From: an uncultured Thermoleophilia bacterium
Lineage (GTDB): Bacteria; Actinomycetota; Thermoleophilia; Gaiellales; F1-60-MAGs149
NCBI GenBank assembly: GCA_902806305.1
Contig: CADCWC010000340.1
Span: 1 to 17,740, forward strand
Reading direction: 5' to 3'
Length of the DNA: 17,740 nucleotides
Under the pieces are notes generated by a model. It did no database searches. It saw only the letters and a list, made by a program, of their open reading frames with translations, and was not told the origin of the DNA. The first letter of the stretch is position 1. Each line of letters starts with the position of its first letter. Both the position numbers and the translations under genes were made by a program. Below are positions 13,838 through 17,740 of the stretch, piece after piece.

Positions 13838-14541
13838 ATCGCCGCCCCGGCGTTCGGCGACACGACCTGGCCGACCATCGTGTGCGGCTCGAGCAGGAGG
13901 AAGCGCACCGTCGCGGCGATCTCGGCGGGCTCGACCAGTCGCCGGAGCACGAGCGACTCGATGTAGGCGGGATCGCGCAGCTCCGGCGTCATCAGGGGCG
14001 TGTCGGTCGGGCCGGGCGCACAGACGTTGACGCGGACGCCGTGCGGCGCGAGCTCGAGCGCCAGCGACTTCGTGAACGCGTGGATCGCGCCCTTCGCGGC
14101 GGCGTAGTGCGGCGCGTCGCCGTCGCCGATCAGCGCGAGCTCCGAGCCGATCGTGCAGATCGCGCCCCGCCCGTCGGCCCGCAGGGCGGGCACGACGGCG
14201 CGGCAGACGTTGACCGTGCCGCCGAGCTGGACGTCGAGCATCCGTCGCCAGGCCGCCGCCCCGACGCCCGCGAGCGGCCGCTGCTCGTAGAAGCCCGCCG
14301 CCGTCACGGCGTAGCGGACCGGTCCGAGCGTCCGGCCGGCCTGCGCCACGGCCGCGTCCACCGCCGCCGCATCGGACACGTCGACCACCGCGTGGCCGTC
14401 GCACGCCGACGCGGGCTGCAGGTCGAGGCCGAAGACCGGCACCCCCGCCGCCTGCAGCTCGAGCGCGCACGCCGCCCCGATGCCCGAGGCGGCGCCGGTG
14501 ACCACGGCGACCCCGCGGTCGCCGTCTCCGGTCGCGGTCAG
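13834..14541 (-). CDS. SDR-family oxidoreductase (first of a tandem pair), probable CTG start
   Basis: Classical SDR with T-G-A-A-S-G-I-G (15-22), an Asp (F-G-L-D) ending beta-2 that suggests NAD(H), and S133, Y146, K150 (Y-A-A-A-K). N-N-A-G is replaced by T-A-A-G. The only ATG/GTG/TTG nearby is GTG 14505, which would begin inside beta-1 (M-V-T-G) and remove most of the first strand. CTG 14541 gives a normal N-terminus (12 more residues, 235 in total) and a CTGA overlap with the preceding DUF1989 stop, mirroring the GTGA and ATGA junctions of the next two genes. I therefore use CTG 14541. The function as an oxidoreductase is firm; the substrate is unknown. Confidence 0.88.
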   Translation of the reverse strand: MTATGDGDRGVAVVTGAASGIGAACALELQAAGVPVFGLDLQPASACDGHAVVDVSDAAAVDAAVAQAGRTLGPVRYAVTAAGFYEQRPLAGVGAAAWRRMLDVQLGGTVNVCRAVVPALRADGRGAICTIGSELALIGDGDAPHYAAAKGAIHAFTKSLALELAPHGVRVNVCAPGPTDTPLMTPELRDPAYIESLVLRRLVEPAEIAATVRFLLLEPHTMVGQVVSPNAGAAM

Positions 14542-15143
14542 AGCAGCTCCAGCACGATCGGCCCGGGGCTGCCGCCGTTGATGACGATGATGTCCTGGGG
14601 ACAGGCGGACACGGCGAGGACCAGGTCGACCTCGGCCCGCAGCACGACGTGGTCGCCGGGCTTCGTGCCGGCCGCCCGCCAGGCGAGCCGATCACCCTCG
14701 AGGACCGGGATGTCCATGAACAGGTTGATCGGCTGCGGGATCTCGATGTCCTCGTGGCCGAGCTCCGCCATCGCGAGCTGCAGGTTCTCCTGACAGGACG
14801 CGTGCCAGCCCTCGACGCCGAGCCCCTCGTAGCGGCTGGGATCGCAGGCCGCGATCAGCATGTCGTGCCGACCGGGGCTCCGGTCGTCCTCCAGGGTCAG
14901 GATGGGTCGCCGGCGATTCGTGACGAACGGCTCGCCGGGCAGCGGGAACAGCCGGTCGAGGAAGGCACGGGTGTGGGAGGCGCTCGCGTACTCCGACACG
15001 TCGTCGGCCCGGAACGCCCACGTGTCGGCGACCTGTTCGCCCTCGGGGTCGACGACCCGCACGCGGTCGCCCGCCGCCAGGCGCACGGCGCGACCCTCCC
15101 GCGCGGGGATCTCGATCCGGCGCGCGTCTGCGTCCTCGGTCAT
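14538..15143 (-). CDS. DUF1989 / urea carboxylase-associated family protein
   Basis: Single-domain DUF1989 protein of 201 residues. Recognised from D-T-W-A-F near residue 40, the A-A-C-D-P-S-R-Y segment (98-105), G-W-H-A-S-C-Q-E-N-L (112-121) with H114 and C117, P-I-N-L-F-M-D-I-P-V (138-147), K-P-G-D-H-V-V-L-R-A (161-170) and the strongly conserved V-S-A-C-P-Q-D with C181. Family members occur beside urea/guanidine carboxylase genes, and two-subunit members have been described as carboxyguanidine deiminase. Here only one such gene is present and no carboxylase or allophanate hydrolase is in the window, so the role is open: hydrolysis or deimination of a C-N bond in a ureido or guanidino intermediate is the best guess. 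ATG 15143 is 3 nt after the permease stop. Confidence 0.88.
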   Translation of the reverse strand: MTEDADARRIEIPAREGRAVRLAAGDRVRVVDPEGEQVADTWAFRADDVSEYASASHTRAFLDRLFPLPGEPFVTNRRRPILTLEDDRSPGRHDMLIAACDPSRYEGLGVEGWHASCQENLQLAMAELGHEDIEIPQPINLFMDIPVLEGDRLAWRAAGTKPGDHVVLRAEVDLVLAVSACPQDIIVINGGSPGPIVLELL

Positions 15144-15146
15144 CGG

Positions 15147-16592
15147 TCAGTCCCCTGCGGCGCTGCGGGCCGTCATCTCGGTCGGCTTCGAGGTGCCGGG
15201 CCCGACCCGCTTCCGGGCGGTGACGTAGTACAGCCCGCCCGCCACGAGCATGCCCGCCAGCCACGAGAAGTCCGTGTTGCCGAGCGCCTTGGCCACCGGG
15301 CCCTGGAACTCCTCGACGAGGCCGAACTCCCACGCCCAACCGGCGATCAGCCCGGCGACGAGCGAACCGATGGCGCGCCAGTTCACGTCGCCGAAGGGCG
15401 ACCGCTCGGGCGGCGCGTAGAGGCCGTCGACGTCCACGCGACCGCGACGGAGGACGTAGTACTCGACAAGCGTGATGCCGGCCCAAGGGCTGATCCAGAC
15501 GATGATCGAGATCATCCAGTGGTCGAACGACTGCGCGAAGCTGTCCGAGCGGAGGAAGAAGACCAGCACGATCGAGCCGAGCACGCCCGCGGCGGCCGAG
15601 ATCTTCCAGCGGGGGATCTTGATGTCGAGCGACAGGGCGGCGAGCGAGGCCGAGTAGATGTTGAGGATGTTCGTCGCCACCGGGCCGTGCAGGATCACGA
15701 GCAGCACCGGGATCGTCATGACGCCGAAGACCTCGGCCACGATGCGCGACGGGTCGGCCTCCGTGTTCGTGGACGCGATGGCCGCGCCCAGCGTGGCGAG
15801 CCAGACGGTCGGGATGAACATGCCGAGCGAGGTGCCCCAGAACACCTGCCGGTCGGTGAAGTCCGTCCGCGTGAAGCGCGAGTAGTCGCTCGAGTACGTC
15901 AGCCACGAGATGCCCCAGCCGACGCCGATGGCCGTCATGAGCTGGGTCATCGAGGTGAAGGACTCGCCGCCGGAGAGGTCCGACCGGTTCCAGGCGATGT
16001 CGACCTCGACGGCCGCCAGCACGGTCATCAGGACCATGATCGCCGCCGCGATCGGGACGGTCCACTTCTCGAACGAGCGGATCGCGTAGTAGCCGTAGAT
16101 GGCGATCAGGACCTGCAGCAACATGATCCCGAAGCCCACCGCGTACCGCGCGCCGGAGCCGGCGTCGTACCCGAGCTCGCGCAGGACGCCCATGGCCAGG
16201 TCGAGCACGATCCAGGTGTTGACGCCGAGCCAGCCCATGGCCAGCAACATCTGGGCGACGCCCGGCACGTAGGCGCCGCGCCGGCCGAAGGCGCTCCGGG
16301 CCAGGACCATCTGGTTGACGCCCGTGCGGTGCCCCATCACGGAGAAGAGCCCGAAGATCGCACAGCCGATCACGTTGCCGACCACCACCACGAGGATGGT
16401 CTGCACCAGGCTCAGGCCGAGGATGATCCCGAGCGCGCCGAGCACCCAGTTGATCGGCGCGATGTTCGCGCCCATCCAGATCCAGAACAGGTGGAGCGGC
16501 GTCGAGTCGCGGTCGCCGGTCGGCACCGGTTCGATGCCGTGCGCGTCGAACGGTACCGGCTCGCCCGACGTCTCCCGCGTCCGTGTCGCCAC
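15147..16592 (-). CDS. NCS1-family nucleobase/allantoin-type permease
   Basis: Inner-membrane nucleobase:cation symporter-1 family protein, 481 residues, about 12 hydrophobic segments starting near residue 34 and ending near 458. Family features: W-M-G-A-N-I-A-P (39-46), G-A-L-G-I-I-L-G-L (52-60), G-Y-Y-A-I-R-S-F-E-K near 167-176, T-Y-S-S-D-Y-S-R-F (232-240) and P-W-A-G-I-T-L-V-E-Y-Y-V-L-R-R-G (369-384). NCS1 members import cytosine, purines, uracil, allantoin or hydantoins with H+ or Na+; the subgroup is not resolved here. GTG 16592 is chosen because GAGGAGG lies 4 nt upstream; the longer in-frame start at 16637 lacks this. First gene of the minus-strand operon, divergent from the CodA-like gene. 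Confidence 0.9.
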   Translation of the reverse strand: MATRTRETSGEPVPFDAHGIEPVPTGDRDSTPLHLFWIWMGANIAPINWVLGALGIILGLSLVQTILVVVVGNVIGCAIFGLFSVMGHRTGVNQMVLARSAFGRRGAYVPGVAQMLLAMGWLGVNTWIVLDLAMGVLRELGYDAGSGARYAVGFGIMLLQVLIAIYGYYAIRSFEKWTVPIAAAIMVLMTVLAAVEVDIAWNRSDLSGGESFTSMTQLMTAIGVGWGISWLTYSSDYSRFTRTDFTDRQVFWGTSLGMFIPTVWLATLGAAIASTNTEADPSRIVAEVFGVMTIPVLLVILHGPVATNILNIYSASLAALSLDIKIPRWKISAAAGVLGSIVLVFFLRSDSFAQSFDHWMISIIVWISPWAGITLVEYYVLRRGRVDVDGLYAPPERSPFGDVNWRAIGSLVAGLIAGWAWEFGLVEEFQGPVAKALGNTDFSWLAGMLVAGGLYYVTARKRVGPGTSKPTEMTARSAAGD

Positions 16593-16596
16593 TGTG

Positions 16597-16603
16597 CCTC
16601 CTC
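16597..16603 (-). promoter_or_regulatory. Ribosome-binding site deciding the permease GTG start
   Basis: On the minus strand GAGGAGG is followed by CACA and GTG 16592. It is a near-perfect Shine-Dalgarno sequence and rules out the longer in-frame start at 16637. Confidence 0.7.
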
Positions 16604-16698
16604 GTGCCTCGGTCCTGTTGGGGCGGGATGGTCGCACCTCGGTCGGACGACGCCTACTGTGCAGAACGCCAATACGCGCGTCGACCGTGGGATCGTCA

Positions 16699-16704
16699 TA
16701 CAGT
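16699..16704 (+). promoter_or_regulatory. Putative -10 box (TACAGT) for the CodA-like gene
   Basis: Identical to the hexamer before the ABC operon and 7 nt upstream of GTG 16712, so the mRNA would begin on that GTG. It therefore favours GTG 16712 over GTG 16703, which lies inside the hexamer. Confidence 0.45.
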
Positions 16705-16711
16705 GCCCGAC

Positions 16712-17740
16712 GTGACCGTCGATCTCGTCGTCCGGAACGCGGTCCTCCCCGATCGCGACGGCGTCCACGACCTGGAGATCACGGACGGCCGCTTCGTGCG
16801 CGTCGGCCCAGCCCGCGACGTGACGCCGCGCCGCACGATCGACGTCGCGGGCCGCCTCGTCACGCCGCCGCTCGTCGACTGCCACCTGCACCTCGACGCC
16901 TCGCTGACGGCCGGTCGCCCGCGGTACAACGAGTCCGGCACGCTGATCGAGGGCATCCACCTGTGGGGCGAGCTCAAGGGTGACCTGACGGTCGACGACG
17001 TCCTCGCGCGGGCGCGCGAGGTGGTGCGCTGGTCCGTGGCCCAGGGGACGCTGCACATCCGCGCCCACGCGGACGTCAGCGGCCCGAACGAGGCGCCGCT
17101 CCGGGGCCTGCTGGCCCTCCGGGACGAGGTCGCGGATCTCGTCTCGATCCAGGTCACGGCCTTCCCGCAGGACGGCCTCTTCGCCGACCCGGCCGACGAG
17201 GAGCGGTACGAGCGCGCCCTCCGGCTCGGCGCGGACTGCGCGGGCGGGATCCCGCACTACGAGCCGACCGCCGAGCTCGGCCTGCGCGAGGTGCACCGCG
17301 TCTTCGAGCTCGCCCGCACGTACGGCAAGCGGATCGACGTGCACTGCGACGAGACCGACGACCCGGCGTCGCGCTACCTCGAGGTGATGGCCGACGACAC
17401 GGTCCGCCACGGGCTCGGCGGTCGGGTGACGGCGAGCCACTGCACCGCGATGGGGTCCTACGAGCCGTACTACTCGTCGAAGCTGCACGGGTTCCTGCGC
17501 CGCGCGGACATCAACGTGGTCGTCAACCCGTTCGCCAACGCGCTGATCCAGGGGCGGCTCGACCCGTATCCGAAGCGGCGCGGGTTCGCGCAGCTCAAGG
17601 AGCTCCGCGCGGCGGGCGTCAACGTGTCGCTCGGCAACGACGTGATCATGGACCCCTGGTACCTGATGGGGCGCGCCGACATGGTCGAGGCCGCGCAGCT
17701 CGCGCTGCACTTCTGCCACATGAGCGGCCGCGAGGAGATC
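16712..17740 (+). CDS. codA: Cytosine deaminase-like amidohydrolase (CodA family), 3' end outside the window
   Basis: Metal-dependent amidohydrolase that deaminates a nitrogen heterocycle; 343 residues visible, roughly 80 more expected. It aligns without gaps to E. coli CodA over the active site with a constant offset of 3: metal ligands H58 and H60 (C-H-L-H-L-D), Q153 (F-P-Q-D-G), H211 and E214 (V-H-C-D-E), H243 (A-S-H-C-T-A-M) and D310. However, CodA H312-D313-D314 reads N309-D310-V311, so the substrate-pocket Asp314 is Val. E. coli CodA Asp314 variants have altered specificity towards 5-substituted cytosines, so the substrate may not be plain cytosine; a different heterocycle such as isoguanine or creatinine is possible. 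GTG 16712 is chosen from the TACAGT box; GTG 16703 is the alternative. Divergent from the permease operon. Confidence 0.9.
   Translation, partial: MTVDLVVRNAVLPDRDGVHDLEITDGRFVRVGPARDVTPRRTIDVAGRLVTPPLVDCHLHLDASLTAGRPRYNESGTLIEGIHLWGELKGDLTVDDVLARAREVVRWSVAQGTLHIRAHADVSGPNEAPLRGLLALRDEVADLVSIQVTAFPQDGLFADPADEERYERALRLGADCAGGIPHYEPTAELGLREVHRVFELARTYGKRIDVHCDETDDPASRYLEVMADDTVRHGLGGRVTASHCTAMGSYEPYYSSKLHGFLRRADINVVVNPFANALIQGRLDPYPKRRGFAQLKELRAAGVNVSLGNDVIMDPWYLMGRADMVEAAQLALHFCHMSGREEI

Larger units (their letters stand above)
16593..16711. promoter_or_regulatory. Divergent intergenic control region of the catabolic cluster
   Basis: This 119-bp region drives the permease operon leftwards and the deaminase rightwards. 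The left-going leader carries the GAGGAGG site. Short inverted elements are present: ACTGT near 16655 against ACAGT at 16700-16704, and CGGTCG near 16640 against CGACCG at 16683-16688. They are weak and may be chance, but a shared operator would be expected here. No regulator gene is visible in the window. Confidence 0.4.

Noticed and set aside
16593..16680. Possible guanidine (ykkC-type) riboswitch in the permease leader
   Set aside because: The leader was searched because of the DUF1989 and ureohydrolase genes, but the paired ACGR-loop hairpins or the conserved ykkC core are not present.
14649..16715. A 688-codon open frame on the plus strand
   Set aside because: It lies opposite the permease and DUF1989 genes, has no recognisable domain and is the charged low-complexity type of shadow frame.
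1..17740. tRNA, rRNA, insertion sequences, CRISPR arrays, att sites or replication origin
   Set aside because: No cloverleaf with a T-loop, no transposase or integrase domain, no regularly spaced direct repeats and no origin-type repeats were found by reading both strands.

Overview
The window is GC-rich bacterial DNA, densely coded, with frequent 1-4 nt gene overlaps and GTG/TTG starts. Several features suggest a deep-branching actinomycete such as the Thermoleophilia (Solirubrobacterales/Gaiellales), though this is an inference and not proven. These are the GluABCD-type amino-acid ABC operon, the dapF and hflX genes lying close together, and TANNNT -10 boxes placed so that several start codons would sit at the transcription start (leaderless mRNA). 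No tRNA, rRNA, insertion sequence, CRISPR array, integrase or phage gene was seen. The longest stretch without a gene is about 178 nt.

Plus strand, left part (1-5399): the 3' part of a GNAT acetyltransferase, a nucleoside hydrolase with its own promoter, then a four-gene diaminopimelate/lysine cluster in the order dapD-dapE-dapF-aminotransferase. The genes in this cluster are spaced by 1 nt or overlap. It encodes the succinylase branch from tetrahydrodipicolinate to meso-DAP. dapA, dapB and lysA are not in the window. dapF has no ATG/GTG/TTG near its conserved N-terminus.

Plus strand, middle (5446-8672): a complete polar amino-acid ABC importer (ATPase, lipoprotein binding protein, two permeases), most like glutamate GluABCD. 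It is followed by a GC-rich hairpin and then a second operon of house-keeping genes (8757-10984): hflX GTPase, dut dUTPase and a Nudix hydrolase.

Right part (11163-17740): a minus-strand operon, read right to left: NCS1 nucleobase/hydantoin-type permease, DUF1989 (urea-carboxylase-associated) protein, two tandem SDR dehydrogenases, a PuuE/cyclic-imidase-like member of the polysaccharide deacetylase superfamily, and an agmatinase/arginase-superfamily ureohydrolase. A divergently transcribed CodA-type deaminase starts 120 bp from the permease and runs off the end. The genes overlap by 4 nt (ATGA, GTGA, CTGA) or are spaced by 3 or 33 nt. Together they look like a catabolic unit that imports a nitrogen heterocycle or guanidino compound, deaminates it, opens the ring and removes nitrogen. 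The substrate cannot be named from sequence. The deaminase keeps all CodA metal and catalytic ligands but has Val where E. coli CodA has Asp314, which makes plain cytosine a less certain substrate. This cluster is the best candidate in the window for an undescribed pathway.
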